A stretch of 64,000 bases of DNA from Acidipropionibacterium acidipropionici (GCF_001441165.1 NZ_CP013126.1:1827551-1891550); one strand, 5' to 3'; positions 45,142 through 53,404 are shown, numbered from the stretch's first letter. Program-made: numbers and translations. The notes: a model not told the origin generated them from the sequence alone.

Positions 45142-46056
45142 ATGCGACAGACCACGACTGCCCGATCCCGGGCGAAGGTGGCCGTTCTGGCGCTGTTCAT
45201 CAGTATCGCCATTTCGCTTCTCCAACTGACCCCCGCCATGGCGATCGACCCTGCAGCCGGGCGAACCGTCCTCGGCGCAGGGGCCCATGTCGACGCCATC
45301 TATCCTCAGTTGACCGGAAAGAAGTTTGAGGTCAAGAGCCTGACCCCTGACGGCGTCAAGGACACTGACAAGATCGCCCTCCACATTCCCACCACCAAGA
45401 CCTCCCATGTCGGTCTTCCCGAGGGATATGAGTTCCTCGGGAAGAAGGGCACCAAGGCATGGGTCTCCACCGAGGCCCAGGACAAGTCCGTGGTGTGGCC
45501 GGGATGGTCATTCGAGGGCCTGGAGTCCAAGGACCTCAAGGGCACCATCAAGATCAACTACAAGAATTTCTCCTATGCCGGTGACATGATCCACCTCATA
45601 CCTCAGACTCAGGCCGAAGGCGTGCTCTGGCTGGGATGGAACACCCAGCACTCCAGTGTGCGAGCGGCGGATCCGAGGACGATCACATTCGCCGTCAGCA
45701 AGAAGCAAGGGCCCGGTGATCTGCACATCTACCTCGACTACGGAGGCTTCCGGCCGCCGCGCCAGCTGTGGGGTCCCGGACGGTCCCAGCCGGTCAGTGT
45801 CCCGGTCGACACGCACACGCACGCCAACTGGGCCTTCTCCGAGCCCGGCAGGTACGTCGTGGACTTCACGGCGCAGATCACCGAGAAGGACGGCAGTCGG
45901 CGCAGTGCGACCGGCCAGCTGCAATTCCTGGTGGGTGACGAGGCGGCCGTCACGTCTCCGACCGGCAGATGGGAGGTCTGGGGCCCGACCGCGCTGGCGA
46001 TCGGCCTCGTGGTCGTGGCGGCTCTCGTGACGATCCGCCGGATTCTGCGTCACTGA
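45142..46056 (+). CDS. Secreted membrane-anchored choice-of-anchor M domain protein
   Basis: 304 residues, signal peptide to about A34. One domain copy: GAHVD (47-51), YEFLG, IPQTQ, LWLGWNTQ (162-169), DTHTHANW (H225, H227). A C-terminal helix (about 281-296) with RRILRH anchors it. No sortase motif seen. Codons are less GC-extreme than in neighbours. Separate Zur box, so inducible on zinc starvation with the transporter. Possibly a zinc-capturing surface protein. Confidence 0.82.
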   Translation: MRQTTTARSRAKVAVLALFISIAISLLQLTPAMAIDPAAGRTVLGAGAHVDAIYPQLTGKKFEVKSLTPDGVKDTDKIALHIPTTKTSHVGLPEGYEFLGKKGTKAWVSTEAQDKSVVWPGWSFEGLESKDLKGTIKINYKNFSYAGDMIHLIPQTQAEGVLWLGWNTQHSSVRAADPRTITFAVSKKQGPGDLHIYLDYGGFRPPRQLWGPGRSQPVSVPVDTHTHANWAFSEPGRYVVDFTAQITEKDGSRRSATGQLQFLVGDEAAVTSPTGRWEVWGPTALAIGLVVVAALVTIRRILRH

Positions 46057-46166
46057 GTCATGATCGGGCGGTGAGGGGCCGGTGTCACAGGCCATGGCCT
46101 CGTGCATGCTACTGAGGCTGCTGCGGACGCTGGTATCAGGAATGTCGATCGAGAGAGCAATGAACC

Positions 46167-46280
46167 ATGACCAGTACTGACCTCCATGCCGAGCACAGCC
46201 TGTCCGAGCACACTCACGGCCCGAACTGCGGCGATCAGACTGTGCAGGACGGCGTGCAACCGCGCGGGGACACCCGATGA
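46167..46280 (+). CDS. Histidine-rich 37-residue microprotein
   Basis: ATG at 46167, GAGAGAG upstream, stop overlapping the GTPase start as ATGA. Five histidines and one cysteine, clustered as HAEHSLSEHTHGPNCG (residues 7-22). The HTHGPNCG core recalls small His-rich proteins annotated beside zinc transporters in other actinobacteria, but this one is shorter and lacks their later His repeats. Possible zinc donor or buffer for the GTPase. Alternatively only a leader for coupled translation. Confidence 0.55.
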   Translation: MTSTDLHAEHSLSEHTHGPNCGDQTVQDGVQPRGDTR

Positions 46281-47341
46281 GCATGCCGAGGCGCGAACGA
46301 GGAGAGCGACTTCCGGTGATTGCGATCACCGGGCATCTCGGGGCGGGCAAGACCAGCCTGTTGAACCACCTGCTGCGCCGTGATGAGGCAAGAGTTGGCG
46401 TGGTCGTCAACGACTTCGGCGACATCAACGTCGACGCCGCGCTGGTCGCCGGACAGGTCGACCACGCGGCATCAGTGGCGGGCAGTTGCTTGTGCTGTAT
46501 GCCCAGATCGGAGGGGATCGACAAGGCGCTGGCCAGTCTCGCCAGGGCGGCTCTCGGGCTCGATGCGATTCTTGTGGAGGCCAGCGGGCTGGCCGATCCT
46601 CCGGCTCTTGCGGGGCTGATCGCATCCTCCCAGGTCGCCGGAGTGCGCCTGGGAGGGATTATCGAGGTGGTCGACGCCGTCAATGCCGACAACACGGTCG
46701 ACACCGACCCCGAACCTCCCCGCCGATACGCGGCGGCGACGCTCGTCGCCGTGACCAAGACCGATGTGCTCGACGCAGGCGGCAGTCTGCGGGCGGCCGA
46801 GCGGATTCGGGAACGGGTCAGACGGGTGAATCCGATGGCGCACGTGGTCCGGGCCCCGTACGGCCGCATCGATCCGGACCTCGTGTTCGACGTCGCCGAC
46901 CATCCCAGGATCCAGGAGGAGCTCCCGCTCGAGCCCGAGGACTCGCAGGACAGGGGGGAGCTCGGCTATGAGGGCCACGGGCACCACGAGCACGTCCATG
47001 CCCGATCGGCGAGCGTCGCGCTGCCCGGGCCGGTGAACCCGGCCGCCCTGGTGGATCTGCTCGAGTCCCCTCCGATCGGGGCCTACCGGATGAAGGGCCG
47101 GGTCGGTGTGCGCACCCGGGGCGGCGTGAGCGGCTATCTCGTCAACCTCGTCGGGCCGCTGGTCCACATCGCCCGGCTTCCCTTCCCGCCGGAGCCGTGC
47201 GGGGAGCTGGTGGCGATCGGGATGGATCTGGACTCCGACGCCGCGCAGAGCGCCCTGGCCGGGATCGCCGGTTCCCCCGATGATCCGGTCGACGCTGCCG
47301 GGGTGGCCAGGCTGGAGCGTTACCACCGCCTCAGCGGCTGA
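46277..47341 (+). CDS. COG0523 family GTPase, zinc metallochaperone-like
   Basis: 354 residues. Walker A GHLGAGKTS, CxCC metal motif in GSCLCCM (C71, C73, C74), VVDAVNADN, TKTD for guanine binding, and a histidine-rich stretch GHGHHEHVH at about 225-240. The C-terminal CobW_C-like part follows. COG0523 proteins move zinc to client enzymes when zinc is low; the Zur-box context favours zinc over cobalt. Its last 22 bases overlap a convergent small gene. Confidence 0.88.
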   Translation: MSMPRRERGERLPVIAITGHLGAGKTSLLNHLLRRDEARVGVVVNDFGDINVDAALVAGQVDHAASVAGSCLCCMPRSEGIDKALASLARAALGLDAILVEASGLADPPALAGLIASSQVAGVRLGGIIEVVDAVNADNTVDTDPEPPRRYAAATLVAVTKTDVLDAGGSLRAAERIRERVRRVNPMAHVVRAPYGRIDPDLVFDVADHPRIQEELPLEPEDSQDRGELGYEGHGHHEHVHARSASVALPGPVNPAALVDLLESPPIGAYRMKGRVGVRTRGGVSGYLVNLVGPLVHIARLPFPPEPCGELVAIGMDLDSDAAQSALAGIAGSPDDPVDAAGVARLERYHRLSG

Positions 47342-47682
47342 GGGACCGGATCATCCGCCCTGCGTTTCTCGCGCGGACCTGCCCCCGATGGGTGGGTGAT
47401 CTGCTGAAGCCGTTCAATGGCTCTGATGTGGTGCCAGATCCGGTCACTGACCGACTCGGCGGTGCCCGGCCTCAGCACAGCGGGCCGGCCGTCCGCCGGC
47501 ACGGAGCGGGCGAGTGCCCTCAATCGGTCGGCCGCACGGACCAGGTCCCCGCGGTGGACGGCGGGGACCCGACAGGCTGCCCGGTCATCCCGGATTAGCT
47601 CTTCCAGGCGTTCGACGTGGTCGATGATGGCCGAGACGTCGTCGGGCCACTGCTGCTCGCCCGAATCATCTGTCGGCGTCAT
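47320..47682 (-). CDS. Hypothetical protein downstream of rpmG
   Basis: 120 residues, ATG at 47682 with GGAG close by, 12 bases after the rpmG stop, so part of the same Zur-box unit. Mostly helical, hydrophilic, with heptad-like VSAIIDHVERLEELIRDD and IWHHIRAIERLQQI. No known domain recognised. Four histidines but no metal motif. Overlaps the GTPase 3' end on the other strand by 22 bases. Confidence 0.5.
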   Translation of the reverse strand: MTPTDDSGEQQWPDDVSAIIDHVERLEELIRDDRAACRVPAVHRGDLVRAADRLRALARSVPADGRPAVLRPGTAESVSDRIWHHIRAIERLQQITHPSGAGPREKRRADDPVPQPLRRW

Positions 47683-47694
47683 GAGCTCCAGCCA

Positions 47695-47865
47695 TCAGCG
47701 GGCCTCCTTGAACTCGACATGGCGGCCGACCATCGGATCGAACTTCCGCAGAACGAGCCGGTCGGGAGTGTTGCGCCGGTTCTTCCTCGTGACATAGGTG
47801 AACCCGGTCCCCGCCGTGGACCTCAGCTTGATGATGGGTCGCAGGTCCCTGCTCTTCTTGGCCAT
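47695..47865 (-). CDS. rpmG: 50S ribosomal protein bL33, zinc-independent paralog
   Basis: 56 residues from the ATG at 47865 behind GGAAGAGG. Has the bL33 pattern [24 protein letters not shown] and none of the four zinc-ligand cysteines of the zinc-type protein. In Zur regulons such C-minus copies replace zinc-containing ones during starvation. Divergent from rpmE2 across a shared Zur box. Confidence 0.95.
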   Translation of the reverse strand: MAKKSRDLRPIIKLRSTAGTGFTYVTRKNRRNTPDRLVLRKFDPMVGRHVEFKEAR

Positions 47866-47893
47866 GTGAGCCTCTTCCGGTTGCCATTGCAAA

Positions 47894-47908
47894 TAAGAAT
47901 CGTTCTCA
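47894..47908. promoter_or_regulatory. Zur box 3, between divergent rpmG and rpmE2
   Basis: TAAGAATCGTTCTCA, or TGAGAACGATTCTTA on the other strand. Placed 29 bases from rpmG and 72 from rpmE2, so it can control both directions. Confidence 0.8.
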
Positions 47909-47979
47909 TATAATGCATCATGGTGGGTCCGCGATCAACCCGGCCCCACGGCAGACCGGCTCACGACAAGGAACGCATC

Positions 47980-48225
47980 ATGAAGAACGGCATCCATCCC
48001 GACTATCACCCGGTGGTCTTCCGTGACATCTCGGCCGGGATGAGCTTCCTCACCCGCTCCACGGTCACCAGCGACAGGAGGATCGAATGGGAGGACGGGA
48101 ACACCTATCCGCTTGTCGACGTCGACATCTCTTCTGCCAGCCATCCCTTCTACACCGGCAAGGCGAAGGTCATCGACACCGCCGGACGGGTGGAGAAGTT
48201 CAACCGCCGATACGGGCGCGCCTGA
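47980..48225 (+). CDS. rpmE2: 50S ribosomal protein bL31 type B, zinc-independent
   Basis: 81 residues from the ATG at 47980 with AAGGA upstream. [16 protein letters not shown] and [25 protein letters not shown] are type-B marks; no cysteine zinc knuckle. Expected to displace the zinc-type bL31 under zinc limitation, freeing zinc. Confidence 0.95.
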   Translation: MKNGIHPDYHPVVFRDISAGMSFLTRSTVTSDRRIEWEDGNTYPLVDVDISSASHPFYTGKAKVIDTAGRVEKFNRRYGRA

Positions 48226-48241
48226 ACGCAGTTTTGCGAAC

Positions 48242-48295
48242 CCGGGAGCCTCGACATCTGACGGGTTGCGAGCCGCGTGACGTCCCGGCTCCCGG
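48242..48295. terminator. Long-loop hairpin after rpmE2
   Basis: CCGGGAGCC (48242-48250) and GGCTCCCGG (48287-48295) pair perfectly around a 36-base loop. It lies between rpmE2 and the convergent rpmJ remnant, so it could end transcription from both sides. Confidence 0.45.
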
Positions 48296-48313
48296 TCGCA
48301 ACGGTGGTCGGGA

Positions 48314-48397
48314 TCAGCCCTGCCGTCCCTTGAAGCGTGGATTGAGCTTGTTGATGACGTAGATCCGTCCGTGGCGCCGGACGATCTTCGAGCCTGG
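48314..48397 (-). pseudogene. rpmJ: 5'-truncated rpmJ (bL36, zinc-independent type)
   Basis: Encodes only the last 27 residues of bL36, [20 protein letters not shown] onward to FKGRQG and stop. The expected N-terminal 12 or so residues starting MKVR are absent. The frame hits a TGA seven codons further upstream and no start codon lies between. The break abuts a plus-strand coding fragment that begins at about 48403. Probably nonfunctional. Confidence 0.8.
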
Positions 48398-48402
48398 TTC
48401 CG

Positions 48403-48570
48403 GTGGCCGACGTCATCGGTGCGATGACGTCATCGGACAGCCCGGTCGTCCTGGTCGACTGGCAGGATCCTGCGGGCTCCGAGCTGTCTCTGGTCCTGGC
48501 GCTGATCTCCCAGCTGAACCCGCAGACCGAAGTCCGGTTCCAGTCCCCCCGGTCTGATCGTGTCGCCGCG
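48403..48570 (+). pseudogene. Fragment of a protein gene, possibly a CobW-like Zur-regulon GTPase
   Basis: From GTG 48403 the frame reads [20 protein letters not shown] and on to a LISQLNPQTEV segment for about 55 codons with good GC3, then deteriorates into cysteine- and proline-rich nonsense until 48711. There is no ribosome binding site. The segment loosely recalls the middle of the CobW-like proteins that sit beside zinc-independent ribosomal genes in streptomycetes. It is head-to-head with the truncated rpmJ. Assignment is weak. Confidence 0.25.
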
Positions 48571-48694
48571 GTGACGACAGGGCACCGCTGCGACCGGCAG
48601 CAGTGCGGACCTGGGCGGACCTGCCCGACCCCTATCCCGCAGTGGGACTCCTCGGATGGCCGGTGGTCCTTCATGCGCTTTTCAACGGGCGGGG

Positions 48695-48865
48695 TCAGTC
48701 GTCGGGTGTGATCAACCCGGACTGGTAGGCCTTGACCAGGCGGCGCGGAACCTTGATGTGTCGCCCCTCGACGACGATCGGCACGAGCTGGGGAGTCGTA
48801 GCCTTCCACTGGGAGCGCCGATGACGCGTCGTCGAACGGGACTTCTTTCGCTTCGGAACTGCCAT
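48695..48865 (-). CDS. rpmF: 50S ribosomal protein bL32, zinc-independent paralog
   Basis: 56 residues from the ATG at 48865. Opening [20 protein letters not shown] is diagnostic. The cysteines of zinc-type bL32 are absent. Follows the rpsN remnant and rpmB in one unit behind Zur box 4. Confidence 0.95.
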   Translation of the reverse strand: MAVPKRKKSRSTTRHRRSQWKATTPQLVPIVVEGRHIKVPRRLVKAYQSGLITPDD

Positions 48866-48872
48866 GGTCGCC

Positions 48873-48971
48873 TCACCAGCTCGACTTCGTGATGACGGGA
48901 AGCTCGCCGCGGTGTGCCATGTCGAGGATCTCACGCTTGTGCTGAGCTGCGATCTTGGACTTCTTGGCCAT
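48873..48971 (-). pseudogene. rpsN: Internally deleted rpsN (uS14, zinc-independent type)
   Basis: A 32-codon frame. The first 16 codons match the uS14 N-terminus ([16 protein letters not shown]). The last 14 match its C-terminus ([14 protein letters not shown]). About 70 residues between them, including the rRNA-binding core, are missing in frame. Start and stop are intact, and the ATG overlaps the rpmB stop. It may be translated, but it cannot be a working uS14. Confidence 0.85.
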
Positions 48972-49207
48972 CAGATCTTCTCCCCTCTGGCGAGCATGTC
49001 GGTGACCACGGCATCGATTCCGCGACGGTCGATGATCTTCATCGCCTTGGGGGTGAGCCGCAGTTTGACCTGGCGGCCCAGGCTGGGCACCCAGTAGCGC
49101 TTGTTCTGGAGGTTGGGCTCCCATCGGCGGCGGGTGTGGCGCTGGGAATGGGAGACCGAGTTGCCGTAGCCGGGGCGGGCGCCCCGGACCTGGCAGCGGC
49201 GTGCCAT
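48971..49207 (-). CDS. rpmB: 50S ribosomal protein bL28, zinc-independent paralog
   Basis: 78 residues from the ATG at 49207 with GGAGAG upstream. [20 protein letters not shown] and [11 protein letters not shown] are bL28 marks. One cysteine only, no zinc-binding pairs. First gene behind Zur box 4. Confidence 0.95.
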   Translation of the reverse strand: MARRCQVRGARPGYGNSVSHSQRHTRRRWEPNLQNKRYWVPSLGRQVKLRLTPKAMKIIDRRGIDAVVTDMLARGEKI

Positions 49208-49230
49208 GAGCTCTCCTAGATATATCGTAA

Positions 49231-49245
49231 TGAGAATCGTTATCA
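49231..49245. promoter_or_regulatory. Zur box 4 (rpmB-rpsN-rpmF unit)
   Basis: TGAGAATCGTTATCA, 24 bases before the rpmB start. The reverse complement TGATAACGATTCTCA differs from box 2 at a single position. Confidence 0.85.
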
Positions 49246-49311
49246 TTAAAGTTATCAGATCGATCTCCATCACGCTGAGAGAGGTTCGCCCTCCGGTGCG
49301 GGTAAGGCACA

Positions 49312-49342
49312 CCGCCCCCTGGCCAGGCCGGACAGGGGGCGG
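49312..49342 (-). terminator. Hairpin terminator after pstB
   Basis: CCGCCCCCTG and CAGGGGGCGG form a perfect 10-bp stem with an 11-base loop, about 20 bases past the pstB stop. No U-tract, as is common in high-GC actinobacteria. Confidence 0.6.
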
Positions 49343-49360
49343 GAGATGGGGCCGGGAGGA

Positions 49361-50137
49361 TCACCCGAAGCGGCCCGAGATGTAGTCCTCGGTCGCCTTC
49401 TCGGTGGGGTTGGAGAAGATCTGCTCGGTCGAGTCGATCTCCACCAGGTGCCCCGGCTCCCCCTGGGCCTTGAGGTTGAAGAAGGCCGTCCGGTCGGAGA
49501 CCCGGGCCGCCTGCTGCATGTTGTGGGTGACGATGACGACGGTGAACTGCTCCTTGAGCTCGTTGACCAGGTCCTCGATGGCCAACGTGGAGATCGGGTC
49601 CAGAGCCGAGCAGGGCTCGTCCATCAGCAGCACCTCGGGCTCCACCGCGACGGCCCGCGCGATGCACAGTCGCTGCTGCTGGCCGCCGGACAGCGAGGCC
49701 CCCGACCGGTCCAGCCGGTCCTTGACCTCCTCCCAGAGATTCGCCGACCGCAGCGAGCGCTCGCACACCTCGTTGAGCTGCTTCTTGTTCTTGACGCCGT
49801 TGAGCTTCAGCCCGGCCACCACATTGTCGCGGATGGACATCGCGGGGAAGGGGTTGGCCCGCTGGAAGACCATGCCGATGTTGCGGCGCACCGCGACAGG
49901 GTCCACCCCCTTGCCGTAGAGGTCCACCCCGTCCAGCAGCACCGATCCGGTGGAATGGGCGCCCGGGATCACCTCGTGCATCCGGTTGATGGTCCGCAGC
50001 ACGGTCGATTTGCCGCAGCCCGAGGGGCCGATGAAGGCGGTGACGGTGCGCGGCTGGACGGTGAGGCTCACCGATTCCACGGCGTGGAAGTCGCCGTAGT
50101 AGATGTTGAGGTCCTTGACCTCGATGCGCTTGGCCAT
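49361..50137 (-). CDS. pstB: Phosphate ABC transporter ATP-binding protein PstB
   Basis: 258 residues. Walker [24 protein letters not shown]-loop, [14 protein letters not shown] signature, and [15 protein letters not shown], all diagnostic of PstB. Last of pstS-pstC-pstA-pstB, 50 bases after pstA. No phoU follows in the window. Confidence 0.97.
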   Translation of the reverse strand: MAKRIEVKDLNIYYGDFHAVESVSLTVQPRTVTAFIGPSGCGKSTVLRTINRMHEVIPGAHSTGSVLLDGVDLYGKGVDPVAVRRNIGMVFQRANPFPAMSIRDNVVAGLKLNGVKNKKQLNEVCERSLRSANLWEEVKDRLDRSGASLSGGQQQRLCIARAVAVEPEVLLMDEPCSALDPISTLAIEDLVNELKEQFTVVIVTHNMQQAARVSDRTAFFNLKAQGEPGHLVEIDSTEQIFSNPTEKATEDYISGRFG

Positions 50138-50187
50138 TGGTCAGTTCACTTCCGTCATTCGGGTCGGTCGGTGCAGGGACGCCGGGA

Positions 50188-51105
50188 TCACTTGCCCATC
50201 CTTCGCAGGAATCGGCGGGACACGGCCTTGGCGACCAGGTTCAGCCCCATCACCAGGATGATGAGGGTGAGCGCGGCGCCCCACACTGTCGGGGTGTCCG
50301 CCGACCCCTGGGTGTAGGCGTTCGAGATGATCGTCGGCAGGGTCGCGAAGGTCGACGAGCCGGGGTTCGCATCGATGTACTGGTTGAACTGCAGCAGCAC
50401 GATCAGCGGCGCCGTCTCGCCCATCACCCGGGCCAGGCCCAGCACGATGCCGGTGATGATCCCCGAGATCGAGGTGGGCAGCACCACCGAGACGATGGTT
50501 CGCCACTTCGAGACGCCGAGCGCGAAGGAGGCCTCGCGCAGGGAGTCCGGCACCAGTTTGAGCATCTCCTCGGTGGAGCGCAGCACGGTCGGGACCATGA
50601 GGATCACCAGGGCCAGGGACGCCGCCCACGCCGACTGGTGCCCGCCCAGGGTGGTGACCACCAGGGCGAATACGAACAGCGCCGCGACGATCGACGGCAC
50701 CCCGGTCAGCACGTCCACGGCGAAGCTGATCACCCGGGCGATCTTCCTGCCGCGGGCGTACTCGACCAGGTAGATGGCGGTGAGCAGCGCGATCGGCACC
50801 GAGATGACCGACGTGATGACGCCGATCTCGACGGTGCCGATGATCGCGTGAAGAGCCCCCCACTTCGCCTGGTCGGCGGAGTCCATCGCGTGGGTCCACC
50901 AGGTCGTGTGGACCAGGGATCCGATTCCCTTGCTGACAGCCGACCACAGCACCCACGCGAGTGGGATGACGGCCAGCAGGGTGGCTGTGACCATGAACAC
51001 CGAGGCGCATCCGTTGCGGGCCGCCCTCGATCCCGAGGGTCGGGTGAGGTCCACCCCGGAGGTCGTCTCCTCGGCGTCCTGGGCGACCATGTCCGTGGCG
51101 GTCAT
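50188..51105 (-). CDS. pstA: Phosphate ABC transporter permease PstA
   Basis: 305 residues from the ATG at 51105, overlapping the pstC stop as ATGA. Six helices with GVPSIVAALFVFALVV, the EEMLKLVPDSLREASFALGVSKWRTI coupling loop and GLARVMGETAPLI. Confidence 0.95.
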   Translation of the reverse strand: MTATDMVAQDAEETTSGVDLTRPSGSRAARNGCASVFMVTATLLAVIPLAWVLWSAVSKGIGSLVHTTWWTHAMDSADQAKWGALHAIIGTVEIGVITSVISVPIALLTAIYLVEYARGRKIARVISFAVDVLTGVPSIVAALFVFALVVTTLGGHQSAWAASLALVILMVPTVLRSTEEMLKLVPDSLREASFALGVSKWRTIVSVVLPTSISGIITGIVLGLARVMGETAPLIVLLQFNQYIDANPGSSTFATLPTIISNAYTQGSADTPTVWGAALTLIILVMGLNLVAKAVSRRFLRRMGK

Positions 51106-52115
51106 TTCCGGACCCCTCTCTCGGCGATGGCACGGGCTGCCGCGTTGACGACGAAGGTGATGATGAACAGGCTCAGCGCCGAGGCCACCAGCGCGCCCAG
51201 GGCGCCGGGATCGTTGATCGCCTCGGAGAAGTCCCTGGCGATCTTCGAGGCGAAGGTGTCGCCGCCGGTGAAGATCGACGGATTGAAGGCCTTTTTCAGC
51301 TGCATCTGGCTGACCTGCTGCAGGATCAGGGTGACGGCCAGGGTCTCGCCGAGTGCCCGTCCGAGACCGAGCATGGAACCGGAGATGATGCCGGAGCGGG
51401 CGTGCGGCAGCACGGAGGTCCGGATCACCTCCCAGCGGGTCGCGCCCAGGGCCAGCGCCGCCTCGATCTGATCGCGGGGGGTCTGGGCCATGACGTCGCG
51501 GCTGGTGGCGGTGATGATCGGCAGGATCATGATGGCCAGCACGACCGAGGCCAGGAAGACCGTTCCGGTGGGATCGGTCCAGGAGGGGGTCTCCTTGAAG
51601 ATCGGGATCCATCCCAGCAGGTCGACCAGGACCTGGCGGATCCACACGATGATGCCGGAGGATCCGAGGACGATGCCGCCCCACAGGCCGAAGATGATCG
51701 AGGGGACGGCGGCGAGCAGGTCGATGACGAAGGCCACCGGCCCCGCGAGCCGCCGGGGGGCGATCTGGGTGATGAACAGGGCGATGCCGACCGCCAGGGG
51801 CACGGCGATCACCAGGGCGATGATCGCGGAGATCACCGTCGTCCAGGTCATCGCGGCGATGCCGAAGCTCAGCGGCGTGGAGTCGGTGGACCAGGTGCGA
51901 GTGGTGAAGAAGTTCGCGTCGTTGTGGCTCAGTGCCGGCCATGCGGACTTGATCAGGAAGATCAGGATCACGAAGACCAGGACGGCGAGTGCGACGGCGA
52001 TGCCGGCCGACAGACCGGAGAAGATCCGGTCGCCGACCCGCGACGGCGGCTTCATGCGAGGGGCCGGGGCCGGCGTACCGGTCCCCGGCTCCGCGGTTGA
52101 GCGAATGTCGGCCAT
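51102..52115 (-). CDS. pstC: Phosphate ABC transporter permease PstC
   Basis: 337 residues. Polar N-terminal tail of about 30 residues, then six helices. LLAAVPSIIFGLWG, EAALALGATRWEVI and MLGLGRALGETLAVTLI are the family marks. Starts five bases after pstS and overlaps pstA. Confidence 0.95.
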   Translation of the reverse strand: MADIRSTAEPGTGTPAPAPRMKPPSRVGDRIFSGLSAGIAVALAVLVFVILIFLIKSAWPALSHNDANFFTTRTWSTDSTPLSFGIAAMTWTTVISAIIALVIAVPLAVGIALFITQIAPRRLAGPVAFVIDLLAAVPSIIFGLWGGIVLGSSGIIVWIRQVLVDLLGWIPIFKETPSWTDPTGTVFLASVVLAIMILPIITATSRDVMAQTPRDQIEAALALGATRWEVIRTSVLPHARSGIISGSMLGLGRALGETLAVTLILQQVSQMQLKKAFNPSIFTGGDTFASKIARDFSEAINDPGALGALVASALSLFIITFVVNAAARAIAERGVRK

Positions 52116-52120
52116 GGATA

Positions 52121-53272
52121 TCAGGCGATGGCCTGGGCTGCCGCGATCACCTTGCCGGCGACCTCGCCGGGCAGCGGGGCGTAGCCGGCCGAGGTGATGG
52201 CCTGCTGCTCGGCTCCGGAGGCGTAGAAGCTCATGAAGTCCTTCAGCAGGGCCGTCTTCTGCGCGTCCAGGCCCTTCGAGCAGACGATCTCGTAGGTCAC
52301 CAGCACCGCCGGGTAGACGCCGGCCGGGGTGTCCTTGTACTGCATCTCGAGCTGCAGGTTGTTCCCGGCTCCCGCGGTCTTCGCCGCCGAGACGGCCTTG
52401 CCGGCGCTCTCATTGGTGAGCTTCACCGGCCCGTTGCCGTTGTCGATGGCGACCGGGTTGAGGTTGTTCTTCTGCGCGTAGCTCCACTCGACGTAGGAGA
52501 TGGAGTTCTTGGTCGACTTCACCGCCTGGGCGACGCCGGCAGACTTGTCGGCGCCCTTCCCGGTGCCCTTCCACTGCTTCGAGTGGGCCTCGGTCCACAC
52601 GTCGCCGGCGGCCTTGTTGAGGTAGTTGGTGAAGTTGTCGGTGGTGCCCGACTCGTCGGAGCGGTAGAACACCGAGATCGCGGCGGAGGGCAGCTTCGCC
52701 GAGGGGTTCTCCTTCTTGATGGCCGCGTCGTTCCACTTGGTGATCGAACCGGAGAAGATACCGGCCAGGGTCTCGGAGCTCAGGTTGAGGGACTTGACGC
52801 CGTCGATGTTGGTCACCACCGCGATCGGGCCGGCGGCCATCGGGAGGTGCCAGGCCTCGTTCGCCGAGCAGCGCTGGGTGGCCTTGGAGACCTCGCCCTT
52901 GTCGGCCGACAGGGCGGAGTCGGATCCGGCCCAGTCGATCTGCTTGCCGAGGAAGGAGGAGATGCCGGCCCCCGATCCGGTGATCGAGTAGTTCACCTTG
53001 CCCTTGGAGTCGCAGGCCTTCTTGTAGTCGTTGATCACCTGGGTGATGGCATTGCCCTGGGCCGAGGAACCGCCACCGTTGATCGTTCCGCTGGGGCAGG
53101 TGGGCTTGTAGGTGGTGGGGCTGGGGGCGGCTGCCGAGACGGTGCTGGTGGCCTTGGTGGTGGAGGCCTCGGTCGACGACGCCGACCCGGAGTCGGATGA
53201 GCCGCAGGCCGACAGACCGAGTGCGCCGAGCAGGGCGACGGTGGTGAGCGTGGCGAGACGCGATTTCTTCAC
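52121..53272 (-). CDS. pstS: Phosphate-binding lipoprotein PstS
   Basis: 383 residues from the GTG at 53272, chosen for AAGGA upstream and the immediate KKSRLATL signal. Lipobox LGLSAC. Phosphate-binding loops INGGGSSAQG, DWAGSDSAL and FYRSDESGTTDNF are all present. First gene of the pst operon; a PHO box lies about 130 bases upstream. Confidence 0.96.
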   Translation of the reverse strand: MKKSRLATLTTVALLGALGLSACGSSDSGSASSTEASTTKATSTVSAAAPSPTTYKPTCPSGTINGGGSSAQGNAITQVINDYKKACDSKGKVNYSITGSGAGISSFLGKQIDWAGSDSALSADKGEVSKATQRCSANEAWHLPMAAGPIAVVTNIDGVKSLNLSSETLAGIFSGSITKWNDAAIKKENPSAKLPSAAISVFYRSDESGTTDNFTNYLNKAAGDVWTEAHSKQWKGTGKGADKSAGVAQAVKSTKNSISYVEWSYAQKNNLNPVAIDNGNGPVKLTNESAGKAVSAAKTAGAGNNLQLEMQYKDTPAGVYPAVLVTYEIVCSKGLDAQKTALLKDFMSFYASGAEQQAITSAGYAPLPGEVAGKVIAAAQAIA

Positions 53273-53404
53273 AGAGATTCCTTGTGGTCGAGGCTGTGAC
53301 GAGCAGGTCCGGAGGGTCTCCATGGCGCCACTCGGACACCGTGGCTCGCCCCGGAACCTCGTACGCGAGTCACGCTAGGAGCGCCACATGTCCCGCAACC
53401 CCAC

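Noticed and set aside
48571-48711. Rest of the plus-strand frame after the GTPase-like fragment
   Set aside because: Codon use and composition deteriorate, and it runs into the 3' end of rpmF on the other strand.
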